Origin: Mycobacterium sp. ITM-2016-00316
GTDB lineage: Bacteria > Actinomycetota > Actinomycetes > Mycobacteriales > Mycobacteriaceae
DNA: 64,000 nt
Direction: 5' to 3'
Assembly (NCBI RefSeq): GCF_002968335.2
Contig: NZ_CP134398.1
Coordinates: forward strand, 558,001-622,000
The position numbers and the translations under genes were made by a program. Below the pieces are notes generated by a model. It had not been told where the DNA came from, made no database searches, and saw nothing but the letters and a program-made list of their open reading frames with translations. Every line of letters starts with the position of its first letter. Position 1 is the stretch's first letter. Below, piece by piece: positions 36,934 to 45,672 of this stretch.

Positions 36934-38153
36934 GCAGTCCCGAAGAACATCAGGTGCCCTCGGTGCGGATTCCCGCACCGCTGCCCGACGGCGTCAGCCA
37001 GGCCACCATCGGGGTGCGCGGCGGCCTGCTGCGCTCCGGTTTCGAGGAGACCTCCGAGGCGATGTACCTGACCTCGGGCTACGTCTACTCCTCGGCGGGA
37101 GACGCGGAGAAGGCGTTCACCGGCGAGATCGACCGGTATGTGTACTCCCGCTACGGCAACCCGACCATCTCGATGTTCGAGGAGCGCCTGCGTCTCATCG
37201 AGGACGCGCCCGCCGCATTCGCCACCGCCACCGGCATGGCTGCGGTGTTCACCGCACTGGGCGCGCTGCTGGGCGCCGGTGACCGGCTGGTCGCCGCCCG
37301 CAGCCTGTTCGGTTCGTGCTTCGTGGTGTGCAGCGAGATCCTGCCGCGCTGGGGAGTCGAGACCGTCTTCGTCGACGGCGACGACCTGTCCCAGTGGGAA
37401 GAGGCGCTCAGCACGCCCACCCAGGCGGTGTTCTTCGAGACCCCGTCCAATCCCATGCAGTCGCTGGTCGATATCGCCGCGGTGTCCGAACTCGCGCATG
37501 CGGCCGGCGCAAAGGCGGTGCTGGACAACGTCTTTGCCACTCCGTTGCTGCAGCAGGGCATGCCGCTGGGTGCCGACGTGGTGGTCTACTCGGGCACCAA
37601 GCACATCGACGGCCAGGGGCGCGTGCTGGGCGGGGCGATCCTGGGCGACAAGGAGTACATCGACGGGCCGGTGCAGAAGCTGATGCGCCACACCGGTCCG
37701 GCGATCAGTGCCTTCAATGCCTGGACAATGCTCAAAGGCCTTGAGACGCTGGCGGTCCGGGTGGACTACGCGAACCGCTCGGCGCACCGCGTCGCCGAGT
37801 TCCTGGAGCAGCAGGCCGGGGTGAACTGGGTGAAATACCCCTTCCTGGAATCGCATCCGCAGTTCGATCTGGCCAAGCGGCAGATGCGTGGCGGCGGCAC
37901 GGTGGTCACCTTCGAGCTGGATGGCGGTAAGGACCGTGCCTTCGAGGTGCTCGACAAGCTGAACATCATCGACATCTCCAACAACCTCGGTGACGCCAAA
38001 TCGTTGATCACCCATCCGGCCACCACCACCCACCGGGCGATGGGCCCGGAGGGCCGCGCGGCGATCGGGCTGGGCGACGGCGTGGTGCGGGTCTCGGTCG
38101 GCCTGGAGGGCACCGAGGACCTGATCGCCGACCTGGACCAGGCGCTGAGCTGA
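36930..38153 (+). CDS. metZ: O-succinylhomoserine sulfhydrylase
   Basis: A 407-residue Cys/Met-metabolism PLP enzyme forming homocysteine from O-succinylhomoserine and sulfide. Landmarks are YSRYGNPT (PLP-phosphate Tyr and Arg), the GMAAVFTALGALL helix, DNVFATP (PLP Asp) and YSGTKHIDGQGR with the Schiff-base Lys. The ATG at 36930 is coupled to the rhodanese stop; the longer reading from 36768 runs over the rhodanese gene. Confidence 0.96.
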   Translation: MSSPEEHQVPSVRIPAPLPDGVSQATIGVRGGLLRSGFEETSEAMYLTSGYVYSSAGDAEKAFTGEIDRYVYSRYGNPTISMFEERLRLIEDAPAAFATATGMAAVFTALGALLGAGDRLVAARSLFGSCFVVCSEILPRWGVETVFVDGDDLSQWEEALSTPTQAVFFETPSNPMQSLVDIAAVSELAHAAGAKAVLDNVFATPLLQQGMPLGADVVVYSGTKHIDGQGRVLGGAILGDKEYIDGPVQKLMRHTGPAISAFNAWTMLKGLETLAVRVDYANRSAHRVAEFLEQQAGVNWVKYPFLESHPQFDLAKRQMRGGGTVVTFELDGGKDRAFEVLDKLNIIDISNNLGDAKSLITHPATTTHRAMGPEGRAAIGLGDGVVRVSVGLEGTEDLIADLDQALS

Positions 38154-38156
38154 CCG

Positions 38157-38561
38157 GTGTCCAAACGCGGTGATGCGAAGAAGGCCCGGCGCCGCAAGCG
38201 CCTGGCAGGCACCCGGCGGGTACCCGACGCCATCGTCGCGCAGCTGGCCGCCATCCCGGACGGGATCGTCGCCGACCTGGCCGAGTTCGACGAACGGATC
38301 ACCGCCCGCGACTGGACCTTTGACGAGGAACAGTCCGATGACGATTACGCGGTGTGGTTCTTCGAGCCCTCCGGCGCGGAGGTCGAGGACGGTCTGCCGG
38401 TGACCTCGCTGTGGCTGGACGCCGCCGAGGACGGCGCGATCGTGCGGGTGGTGCTGGTCGGCACCACCACCCAGCACCCGTTCACCCACGCCCAGCTGTT
38501 CGAGCACCTGGAATCCATCGAGACGTACCGGAACGGTGACCCGGTCCCGGAGTTCGGCTAG
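38157..38561 (+). CDS. Small acidic protein of unknown function
   Basis: A 134-residue protein starting with a strongly basic tail (SKRGDAKKARRRKRLAG) followed by an acidic globular part (WTFDEEQSDDDYAVWFFEP, VTSLWLDAAEDGAIVRVVLVG). No family recognised. GTG start 3 nt after the metZ stop, so it is cotranscribed. The codon use and overlap pattern support a real gene. Confidence 0.65.
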   Translation: MSKRGDAKKARRRKRLAGTRRVPDAIVAQLAAIPDGIVADLAEFDERITARDWTFDEEQSDDDYAVWFFEPSGAEVEDGLPVTSLWLDAAEDGAIVRVVLVGTTTQHPFTHAQLFEHLESIETYRNGDPVPEFG

Positions 38562-38568
38562 CGCTGTC

Positions 38569-39492
38569 GTGAGTGACCTGACGCTGCGGCAGCTGCGCTA
38601 CTTCGCCGTCCTCGGCGAGGAGCTGAACTACCGTCGCGCGGCCGAGCGGCTGTTCATCACCCAGCCGGCGCTGTCCACCGCGATCAAACAGCTCGAGCAG
38701 GCCTTCGGGGTGGTGCTGCTCAACCGCAACACCCGCGAGGTCGCGCTCACCGATCTCGGTGCCGCGTGGTTGCCGCAGGTGCAGCAGGCGCTCTCCGGGA
38801 TCGATGCGGTGGTGGCCAACCTGGTCACCCTGTCGGGAACCCGCCAGGGCAGGCTGCGGCTGGGTTATCTCATCGGCACCGGTGCCGATCTGCTGTTCCG
38901 CGTGGTCCGCCATTTCGAGGCCGCCTACCCGGAGGTCAGTGTCGAACCCATCGAGTTCGATTTCGCCGACCCCACCGCCGGACTGGCCGGCGGCACCACC
39001 GAGGTCGCGCTGATCCGCCCACCGGTGGATCTGCCCGAGCACCGCATGCTGGTGCTCGATTCCGAAACCTGGGTGGCCTGCCTGCCCCGGGATCATCCGC
39101 TGGCGGGCCGTCATGAGGTCGAGATCGCCGAGTTGCTCGACGACCCGATCGTCTGCGCGCCGCTGACCGCCGGACCGTGGCGGGACTACTGGATGGCGAT
39201 GGACGCCCGCGGCAACCGGCCACCGACCATCGCGGCGGTCGCCGCCACCTACGAGGCCGAGACCACGTCCATCGCCCGCGGGCTGGGCATCAGCTTCACC
39301 ACCTCGTCGGTGGCCCGGTTCTATGACCGACCCGGAATCGTCTACGTCCCGATCGTCGACCGCCCGCCCAGTCATGTCGCGCTGGCCTGGCATCCCGGCA
39401 CCCTCAGCCCCCAAGCGGATGCCTTGATCAGGCATGTCCAGCAGAATTGGGGCTTCGACGACGGCGACGAAACGCCCCTCAACCAGCACTGA
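38569..39492 (+). CDS. LysR family transcriptional regulator
   Basis: A 307-residue LysR regulator. The N-terminal HTH covers about 5-64 (LTLRQLRYFAVLGEELNYRRAAERLFITQPALSTAIKQLE), followed by a periplasmic-binding-protein-like effector domain (about 90-290). It is transcribed in the same direction as the permease and (R)-amine transaminase genes rather than divergently. A GATAA-N7-TTATC palindrome sits right at its stop codon, before the permease. The effector is probably an amine or amino acid, by context only. Confidence 0.9.
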   Translation: MSDLTLRQLRYFAVLGEELNYRRAAERLFITQPALSTAIKQLEQAFGVVLLNRNTREVALTDLGAAWLPQVQQALSGIDAVVANLVTLSGTRQGRLRLGYLIGTGADLLFRVVRHFEAAYPEVSVEPIEFDFADPTAGLAGGTTEVALIRPPVDLPEHRMLVLDSETWVACLPRDHPLAGRHEVEIAELLDDPIVCAPLTAGPWRDYWMAMDARGNRPPTIAAVAATYEAETTSIARGLGISFTTSSVARFYDRPGIVYVPIVDRPPSHVALAWHPGTLSPQADALIRHVQQNWGFDDGDETPLNQH

Positions 39493-39507
39493 TAAATATT
39501 GGTTATC
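39491..39507. promoter_or_regulatory. LysR-type box before the permease
   Basis: GATAA-N7-TTATC, a perfect inverted repeat of LysR-box dimensions, overlaps the end of the lysR gene and lies 90 nt upstream of the permease start. The 104-bp gap is AT-rich compared with its surroundings and probably carries the promoter of permease and transaminase. Confidence 0.55.
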
Positions 39508-39596
39508 AGAAGATCAAAAGATGGAACTTCCGGTGACGCCCCGGTGGCGATTGTCTGTCCTCAGACCCCTCACCCCTGCTCCGACCTGGAGATCCG

Positions 39597-41099
39597 ATGA
39601 CCGACACCCCCGTACGACCCACTGAATCCTCGGCGACCACATTGAACGCCGAGGATTCCAAGCTCGCCGAACTGGGTTACACCCAGAAGCTGGACCGCTC
39701 GGTCGGCACGCTGGCGTCTTTCGCCATCGGCTTCGCGACCATCAGTGCCACCACCGCGGTGTTCACCGGTTTCGGCGCCGGCTACTTCACCGCCGGTGCG
39801 CCGTTCGTGTGGACGCTGTTGCTCGCCGGCGCGGTGTTCGCGTTGTGGACCTTCATCGCCGCGGACCTGACCGCGAAACTGCCGCTGGCCGGCTACTCGT
39901 ATCAGTGGATCAGCCGGATCAACGGGCCGAATCTGGCCTGGTTCACCGGATTCATCGCCCTGATGGGTTGGGTGTGCGGGATGACCGGCGTCGGGTTCAT
40001 CCTGTCGGGCTATCTGGGCGGGCTGTTCGGCTGGAGCATGACGCAGACGACGCAGATCCTGCTGGCCATCGCCGTGGTGTTCGTCTGCGTGCTGATCAAC
40101 ATCTACGGTGTCCGGTTCGCGACCATGGTCAACAACATCGGCGTCAGCCTGGAACTGGTCATCACCGTCGGCGCCACCGCACTCATCGCCGTCATCGCGT
40201 TCTCCGCACCCGAGAACCACCAACCGATCTCGGTGCTGTTCACCGGCGGCGAGGCGGGCGACAAGGACTCCTACATGCTGGCCTGGCTGGCCGCCGCGCT
40301 CGGCCCGTTCTTCGGGCTCATAGGGGTGGAATCCGGCGCCGACGTCGCCGAGGAAACCAAGGACGCCCGCCGGGTCGTGCCCAAGACGATGTTCTATGCG
40401 CTGGTCACCTCGATCGTCATCGAGCTGCTGATGTACATCGTCTACGTGCTTGCCATCAAGGATCCTGCTGCGGTGGAAGCGAATTCGGCTGCACCGATCG
40501 AGGAGATCATCACCCAGCAGGCCGGCCCGGTCGTCACCAAGATCATCGTCGCCATCGCGCTGACGAACATCCTGGCCTGCCTGTTGGCCAACATCCTGGT
40601 CGCCACCCGGTTGACCTACTCGATGGCCCGCGACAACATGCTGCCCTTCTCCCATGTGTGGCGCCACGTTTCACCCACCCGCAAGACGCCGACCTACTCG
40701 ATCATCGGCCTGGGCTGCCTGTCGACGCTGCTGCTGCTGTCGGCGATCGTGAACGAGAAGGCATTCAACTACATCATCGGCATCGCGTCGTTGCTGTTCT
40801 TCTTCGTCTACATCCTGCAGACCATCGGGTTGCTGGTCGGCTACCGCAAGGGCACCATCCCGGCGGGTGACCCCGGCACCTTCGACCTGGGCCGGTTCCG
40901 GCTGCCGATCTACATCACGGCGCTGGTCGTGTTCCTCAGCGTCGCCGTGACACTGCTGTTCCTGCCGCAGTTCACCAGCAACAAATGGGTGTTCCTCGGT
41001 GTCGTGGTGATCGCCGCGATCTGGTGGGCCACCGGCCTGAAGGCCCGCCTGGCCCGGGGCGACGCCGGCGTCGCATACGCCAAGACTCACAACTCCTGA
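39597..41099 (+). CDS. APC superfamily amino acid/amine permease
   Basis: A 500-residue secondary transporter with 12 predicted helices. Typical APC features are the GTLASFAIGFATIS start of TM1, PLAGYSYQWISRI in TM3 and EETKDARRVVPKTM after TM6. It is related to the amine/choline/GABA permease branch. It lies between the LysR gene and the (R)-amine transaminase, 14 nt before the latter, so it probably imports that enzyme's amine substrate. Confidence 0.9.
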   Translation: MTDTPVRPTESSATTLNAEDSKLAELGYTQKLDRSVGTLASFAIGFATISATTAVFTGFGAGYFTAGAPFVWTLLLAGAVFALWTFIAADLTAKLPLAGYSYQWISRINGPNLAWFTGFIALMGWVCGMTGVGFILSGYLGGLFGWSMTQTTQILLAIAVVFVCVLINIYGVRFATMVNNIGVSLELVITVGATALIAVIAFSAPENHQPISVLFTGGEAGDKDSYMLAWLAAALGPFFGLIGVESGADVAEETKDARRVVPKTMFYALVTSIVIELLMYIVYVLAIKDPAAVEANSAAPIEEIITQQAGPVVTKIIVAIALTNILACLLANILVATRLTYSMARDNMLPFSHVWRHVSPTRKTPTYSIIGLGCLSTLLLLSAIVNEKAFNYIIGIASLLFFFVYILQTIGLLVGYRKGTIPAGDPGTFDLGRFRLPIYITALVVFLSVAVTLLFLPQFTSNKWVFLGVVVIAAIWWATGLKARLARGDAGVAYAKTHNS

Positions 41100-41113
41100 A
41101 AGGACCATCAGAG

Positions 41114-42133
41114 ATGACCATCGCAGACGCAGGAACCTCCAACCTGGTCGCCGTCGAGCCCGGCGCCGCCATCCGTGAAGCGACCCCGGAAGGCTCGGTG
41201 ATCCAGTACAGCGACTACGAACTGGACACCTCCAGCCCGTTTGCCGGCGGCGTCGCGTGGATCGAGGGCGAGTACATGCCCGCCGAAGAGGCCAAGATCT
41301 CGATCTTCGACACCGGGTTCGGGCACTCCGACCTGACCTACACGGTGGCACATGTGTGGCACGGCAACATCTTCCGGCTGGGTGATCACCTCGACCGGCT
41401 GCTCGACGGTTCGCGCAAGTTGCGCCTCGACGCCGGCATCAGCAAGGACGAACTCGCCGAGATCACCAAGAAGTGCGTCTCGCTGTCCCAGCTGCGGGAG
41501 TCGTTCGTGAACCTCACCGTGACCCGTGGCTACGGAAAGCGCAAGGGCGAGAAGGATCTCTCCAAGCTGACCCACCAGGTGTACATCTACGCCATCCCCT
41601 ACCTGTGGGCCTTCCCGCCCGCCGAGCAGATCTTCGGCACCACCGCGATCGTGCCGCGTCATGTCCGCCGGGCCGGGCGCAACACCGTCGACCCGACGAT
41701 CAAGAACTACCAGTGGGGCGATCTGACCGCGGCGAGCTTCGAGGCCAAGGATCGCGGTGCCCGCACCGCGATCCTGCTGGACTCCGACAACTGTGTCGCC
41801 GAGGGTCCCGGATTCAACGTCTGCATCGTCAAGGACGGCAAGCTGGCGTCACCGTCACGAAATGCGTTGCCGGGCATCACCCGTAAGACGGTGTTCGAGC
41901 TGGCCGACCAGATGGGCATCGAGGCCACCCTGCGCGATGTCACCAGCCACGAGCTCTATGACGCCGACGAGTTGATGGCGGTCACCACCGCCGGTGGCGT
42001 CACCCCGATCAACACCCTGGACGGCGAGGCCATCGGCAACGGTGAGCCCGGCCCGATGACGGTCGCCATCCGGGACCGGTTCTGGGCGTTGATGGATGAG
42101 CCGTCACCGTTGATCGAAGCCATCCGGTACTGA
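41114..42133 (+). CDS. (R)-selective amine transaminase (fold class IV)
   Basis: A 339-residue PLP enzyme of the BCAT/D-aminotransferase fold. It closely resembles the characterised (R)-amine:pyruvate transaminases such as the Arthrobacter enzyme behind ATA-117: shared blocks are YSDYELD, AWIEG, KISIFDTGFGHSDLTYTV, VTRGYGKRKGE and VDPTIKNYQWGDL, with Schiff-base Lys197. It would transfer the amino group of an (R)-amine to a keto acid such as pyruvate. An M. vanbaalenii member is among the known examples. ATG 41114 follows GAAAGGACC; cotranscribed with the permease. Confidence 0.87.
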   Translation: MTIADAGTSNLVAVEPGAAIREATPEGSVIQYSDYELDTSSPFAGGVAWIEGEYMPAEEAKISIFDTGFGHSDLTYTVAHVWHGNIFRLGDHLDRLLDGSRKLRLDAGISKDELAEITKKCVSLSQLRESFVNLTVTRGYGKRKGEKDLSKLTHQVYIYAIPYLWAFPPAEQIFGTTAIVPRHVRRAGRNTVDPTIKNYQWGDLTAASFEAKDRGARTAILLDSDNCVAEGPGFNVCIVKDGKLASPSRNALPGITRKTVFELADQMGIEATLRDVTSHELYDADELMAVTTAGGVTPINTLDGEAIGNGEPGPMTVAIRDRFWALMDEPSPLIEAIRY

Positions 42134-42149
42134 GGAGGATCCGGCGCCG

Positions 42150-43010
42150 CTACTTGCCGTCGGACTCGATGACACCCTGGGCGGCACGGGCACGGTCCTC
42201 GTAGCTCTTGCGCTTGGCGGTGTCGACCTCGAGGAACACCGTGTCCAGGCCGAGTGCCTTGTTCATGGCGCGACGGCCCTTGGGCGGCAGCATCTGGGCG
42301 GCCTGCGCGGTGAACCGCAGCGCCGGCGGCACCGACACGTGGGTCTTGGGCTTGTCGAGCGTCTTGACGATCGCGGCGGCGATGTCCTCGGGCTCGACGG
42401 GCTTGATCGCGCCGCCGGACTTGGTTCCGGAGATCAGCTCGGTGTTGGTGAACGGCGGCATGATCACCGAGACGTTGACGCCGTGCGGTGCCATCTCGTC
42501 GGCCAGCGCTGTGGACAGGCCCACCACCGCGTACTTGGCACCGACGTAGACCACCTGCCCGGGCAGCGGGATGAGGCCGGACAACGAGGCGATGTTGATG
42601 ATGTGGCCGCTGCGGCGCTTGACCATCTGCGGCAACGCGAGCCGGCAGCCGGTGAGCACGCCGTAGACGTTGACCTCCAGCGAGGACCGGACCGACTGCT
42701 CGGTCTCTTCCAGGAACGGGCCCACCGGCATCACGCCGGCATTGTTGATCAGCACGTCGATGTGGCCGCCCCCGTCGGTGCGGGCCTTGTCCAGAAAGGT
42801 CTCGAAGGACTCCCGGTCGGTGACATCGAGCGGGTAGCCGGATACCTGGCCCAGTTTGGTGAGTTCGACGACGGCGGATTCCTGCAGCGCGACGTCACGG
42901 TCGCCGATCACGACGCGGGCGCCGCGGGCGAGTAGGGCCTTGGCGGTGGCATAACCGATACCGCGGGCCGCGCCGGTGATCGCGATGGTCTTGCCGCTGA
43001 TGTTGTCCAT
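42150..43010 (-). CDS. Short-chain dehydrogenase/reductase
   Basis: A 286-residue classical SDR. TGAARGIG is the cofactor loop (near 12-19), DRD marks the cofactor-selecting turn, NNAGVMPVG follows near 86, and YVGAK is the catalytic Tyr/Lys (near 155). The C-terminal extension (MLPPKGRRAMNKALGLDTVF) is the kind seen in mycobacterial SDRs of lipid and steroid metabolism. It converges on the transaminase gene and has its own promoter with a 16-bp palindrome (43020-43035). ATG 43010 is favoured over the longer reading. Confidence 0.88.
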   Translation of the reverse strand: MDNISGKTIAITGAARGIGYATAKALLARGARVVIGDRDVALQESAVVELTKLGQVSGYPLDVTDRESFETFLDKARTDGGGHIDVLINNAGVMPVGPFLEETEQSVRSSLEVNVYGVLTGCRLALPQMVKRRSGHIINIASLSGLIPLPGQVVYVGAKYAVVGLSTALADEMAPHGVNVSVIMPPFTNTELISGTKSGGAIKPVEPEDIAAAIVKTLDKPKTHVSVPPALRFTAQAAQMLPPKGRRAMNKALGLDTVFLEVDTAKRKSYEDRARAAQGVIESDGK

Positions 43011-43019
43011 GGCGGCGAA

Positions 43020-43035
43020 CTTTACACGTGTCAAG
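43020..43035. promoter_or_regulatory. Palindrome in the SDR promoter
   Basis: CTTTACACGTGTCAAG matches its own complement at 14 of 16 positions, with an ACACGTGT core. On the minus strand it contains TTGACA, a good -35-like hexamer. A TetR-type regulator could bind; none is encoded next to it. Confidence 0.45.
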
Positions 43036-43053
43036 TTTTTCGCGAAAGTGGCC

Positions 43054-43332
43054 TCAGGGGGTGAGCCACAGGTCGACGCCCTCGGTGCTGAACAGGTGCA
43101 GCAGGGTGCTCCACAGCTGATCGCCGACGGCGCTCTTGACCTGCCGGTAGGACGTCATGACGAATCGGAATCCGCCGTCCTCGGGGGTGCCGAAGCCACC
43201 GCGTAGGCAGTCGGCCAACGCGTCCAGGTTGGACCCGAAATAGCCGCCGTCACCGTTGACCGCACGACCGATCTCGGCATAGAAGTCCGGCGTCGAGGTG
43301 ATCTGGGAGCCGTCGATCCGGTAGGTCTTCAT
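43054..43332 (-). CDS. Barstar-family RNase inhibitor
   Basis: A 92-residue cytosolic protein matching the barstar fold: MKTYRIDGSQI first strand, DFYAEIGRAVNG helix, and the GGYFGSNLDALADCLRGG segment that contains the barnase-binding residues in the family. It starts inside the stop codon of the secreted RNase gene (4-nt overlap), so inhibitor and nuclease are made together. It protects the producer from the RNase before export. Confidence 0.88.
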   Translation of the reverse strand: MKTYRIDGSQITSTPDFYAEIGRAVNGDGGYFGSNLDALADCLRGGFGTPEDGGFRFVMTSYRQVKSAVGDQLWSTLLHLFSTEGVDLWLTP

Positions 43333-43670
43333 GCGATTCCGATCAGGCAGAAGGATTCGTAGTGGTCGTCGGTGTAATAGAAATCCGGAGGGTCGCCGCC
43401 GGCGACGATGCGACGCGTCCCGCGGTGGTGCAGTCCGGGGGTCGGCACGGTGTACTCGCGGTAGTAGCCACGCTCGTGCTCGGGCAGTCGGCCCTCGTAG
43501 TTACCGAAGATGGCCCCGTCATTGCGCCGATGCGGGAACGGCCCGCCGGCTTCGATGAGGTCCACGGTGGCCGCGACCTCCGGCGGCAGGCCGGCCAATG
43601 AGCATTCGCCCGCGGGTGTGCAGCCGGCGATCAGCCCACACAGCAGTGCGGTCGCCATCACCATGCGCAT
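43329..43670 (-). CDS. Exported guanyl-specific ribonuclease (RNase Sa/T1-like), probable lipoprotein
   Basis: A 113-residue protein. The signal MRMVMATALLCGLIAG is followed by Cys17, so it is probably lipid-anchored; the mature part is 97 residues, the size of Streptomyces RNase Sa. The match is close: CSLAGLPPE, GGPFPHRRNDGAIFGN, EYTVPTPG, RGTRRIV and FYYTDDHYESF. Catalytic residues are kept: Glu72, Arg83/Arg87 and His103. Cys23 and Cys108 fit the RNase Sa disulfide. A start at 43709 would give a longer N-terminus. Barstar follows directly. Confidence 0.88.
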   Translation of the reverse strand: MRMVMATALLCGLIAGCTPAGECSLAGLPPEVAATVDLIEAGGPFPHRRNDGAIFGNYEGRLPEHERGYYREYTVPTPGLHHRGTRRIVAGGDPPDFYYTDDHYESFCLIGIA

Positions 43671-43768
43671 GAGCCATGACGCTAGCAACCTGGGCCCATT
43701 TTCGATCATGCTGAGCTGATACCCCCGCCCGGAATGCGAGACGGCTGGGCACGTTGGACATTGAAGTG

Positions 43769-44263
43769 ATGGTAGGAGCATTGGTGGAATCTCTGCGCTT
43801 TGTCGCGGTGGAACAGACCGACCCGCTGGCGGAGCCGCTGCTCGCCGAACTGACCGTCGAATACGCGCAGCGCTACGGCGGTACCGAAGCCGGCGTGGCG
43901 GCCTGGCTGCGGGGTCACCCAGCCGAGGAATTCGCCGCACCGCACGGCGCACTGCTGATCGGGCTGCTCGGTGGGCAGCCCGTGACCGGCGGGGCGTTCC
44001 AGCGCTTCGATGCCGACACCGCCGAACTCAAGCGGATCTGGACCGACAGTGGGTACCGGCAGCGTGGCTACGCCAAGGCACTGCTGGTGGCGCTGGAGGC
44101 GGTGATCGCCGAACGCGGCTACCGGCGCATCTACCTGACCACCGGGGACCGCCAGCCCGAGGCGGAGGCACTCTACGAATCGGCCGGCTACAGCAGGCTG
44201 GCCGAACCGCTGCCCGCGGAAGGTCACATCCATCCGATCGCCTTCCAGAAGGTACTGAGATGA
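43769..44263 (+). CDS. GNAT family N-acetyltransferase
   Basis: A 164-residue acetyl-CoA-dependent acetyltransferase. The acetyl-CoA loop is YRQRGYAKALL (Q/RxxGxG/A, near 96-107), followed by the YRRIYLTTG strand and EAEALYESAGYSRL helix. The substrate is unknown. ATG 43769 is chosen; an in-frame TTG at 43754 is possible. The stop overlaps the LLM oxidoreductase start by 4 nt. Confidence 0.88.
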   Translation: MVGALVESLRFVAVEQTDPLAEPLLAELTVEYAQRYGGTEAGVAAWLRGHPAEEFAAPHGALLIGLLGGQPVTGGAFQRFDADTAELKRIWTDSGYRQRGYAKALLVALEAVIAERGYRRIYLTTGDRQPEAEALYESAGYSRLAEPLPAEGHIHPIAFQKVLR

Positions 44264-45372
44264 GCGTTCCGCTTTCCGTACTGGATCTCGCGCCGATCAG
44301 CGCCGGCAGTGACGCCCCGACCGCGCTGCGCAACACCGTCGACCTCGCCCAGCATGCCGAGCAGTGGGGCTATCGCCGCTTCTGGGTGGCCGAGCACCAC
44401 TATGTCGCGGTCGCCAGTTCGTCCCCGGCCGTGCTGATCGGCCAGATTGCGGCCGCCACCAACACCATTCGCGTCGGTGCGGCCGCGGTGCAGCTCGGCC
44501 ACACCACCGCCATCGCGGTGGTGGAGAGCTTCGCGACCCTGGACGCCTTCCACCCGGGGCGTATCGACCTCGGGGTGGGCCGCTCCGGGCAGCGCCGCAC
44601 CGAGGCGATCAGGGAGAAGCCCCGCGCACCGAAACCGCCGCGGGAATGGCATGAGGTCGACGGTGTCGTGGTCCCCGCACCGTTCGACGTCTCGGTTCTG
44701 ATGCGCGACCCGCGCCTCAAAGCGACCATGGCGACATTGCAGCAACCCGAAGCCGTCGCACCGGATTTCGCCGAGCAGGTCGCCGACATCCTGGCCCTGC
44801 TGAACGGCACGTATCAGGCCGGCGGGTTCGAGGCGCATGCCACGCCCGGGGAGGGCACCGCGCTGCGTCCCTGGGTGTTCGGCAGCAGCAGGGGGCAGAG
44901 TGCACGGGTCGCCGGCGCGCAGGGGTTGCCGTTCGTCGCCGCCTATCACATCGCACCGGCCACCGCGTTCGAGGCGATCGAGGCCTACCGCAAGGCCTTT
45001 CAGCCATCCAAGGTGTTGGCAGAGCCCTATGTGGTGGTATCGGCGGACGTGTTGGCCGCCGACGATCATGCCACCGCGCAGCAGCTGGCCGGGAGTTTCG
45101 GGCACTGGGTGCATTCCGTCCGGGCCGCCGGCGGTGCCGCACCGTACCCCGATCCGGATACCGTGCCGCCCTTGACCGACCAACAGCGCGAGCTTGTGAA
45201 GGATCGCCTCGCAACGCAGTTCGTGGGAGACGCCGACGAGGTGGCGCAGCGGCTGTCGGACCTGCAGCGGGTCACCGGCGCCGACGAACTGGTCATCACC
45301 TCGGTGGCCTACCGGCACGAGGACCGGCTGCGATCGCACGAGCTGGTCGCCAAGGCCTGGACGGGCTCGTAG
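44260..45372 (+). CDS. Luciferase-like (LLM) flavin-dependent oxidoreductase
   Basis: A 370-residue TIM-barrel flavoprotein of the bacterial-luciferase superfamily. It contains FWVAEHHY near 47, the GQIAAATNTIRVGAAAVQLGHTTA block and GRIDLGVGRSG near 105, features of the alkanal-monooxygenase-like group using FMN. An 'RPWVFGSS' strand follows in the C-terminal half. It is coupled to the GNAT gene. The substrate is unknown; it differs from the F420-dependent Fgd1 nearby. Confidence 0.88.
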   Translation: MSVPLSVLDLAPISAGSDAPTALRNTVDLAQHAEQWGYRRFWVAEHHYVAVASSSPAVLIGQIAAATNTIRVGAAAVQLGHTTAIAVVESFATLDAFHPGRIDLGVGRSGQRRTEAIREKPRAPKPPREWHEVDGVVVPAPFDVSVLMRDPRLKATMATLQQPEAVAPDFAEQVADILALLNGTYQAGGFEAHATPGEGTALRPWVFGSSRGQSARVAGAQGLPFVAAYHIAPATAFEAIEAYRKAFQPSKVLAEPYVVVSADVLAADDHATAQQLAGSFGHWVHSVRAAGGAAPYPDPDTVPPLTDQQRELVKDRLATQFVGDADEVAQRLSDLQRVTGADELVITSVAYRHEDRLRSHELVAKAWTGS

Positions 45373-45381
45373 TCTGATGCG

Positions 45382-45672
45382 GTGTCATTAGCCACCGTGG
45401 GCCTCCTGATCCTGACTGCCGCGCTGTTCACCGCGCTGCTGGGCATCGGTGTGCGCACGCTGGTCGGACGCAACAGTGAGATGCCCGCCGTGCGGCGCAC
45501 GGTGACCAGGCTGCGCGCGAATGCGGCGGGCCGGGTGCTGTTCGGCCCCTCGGAGAACGACGCCCTCGACAGCGAGGAACTCGACCAGATGATTCTGCTG
45601 CCCACCATCGTCCTGGTGTGCGGGCTGGTGGTGACCGCGGTCTTCCTGTTCGGCTATGCGCTCATCGCGTGA
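45382..45672 (+). CDS. Small two-helix membrane protein
   Basis: A 96-residue protein with transmembrane helices at about 5-25 and 70-93, and a charged loop between them. No family recognised. GTG start 9 nt after the LLM gene. It overlaps the convergent methyltransferase gene by 11 nt. Confidence 0.6.
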   Translation: MSLATVGLLILTAALFTALLGIGVRTLVGRNSEMPAVRRTVTRLRANAAGRVLFGPSENDALDSEELDQMILLPTIVLVCGLVVTAVFLFGYALIA

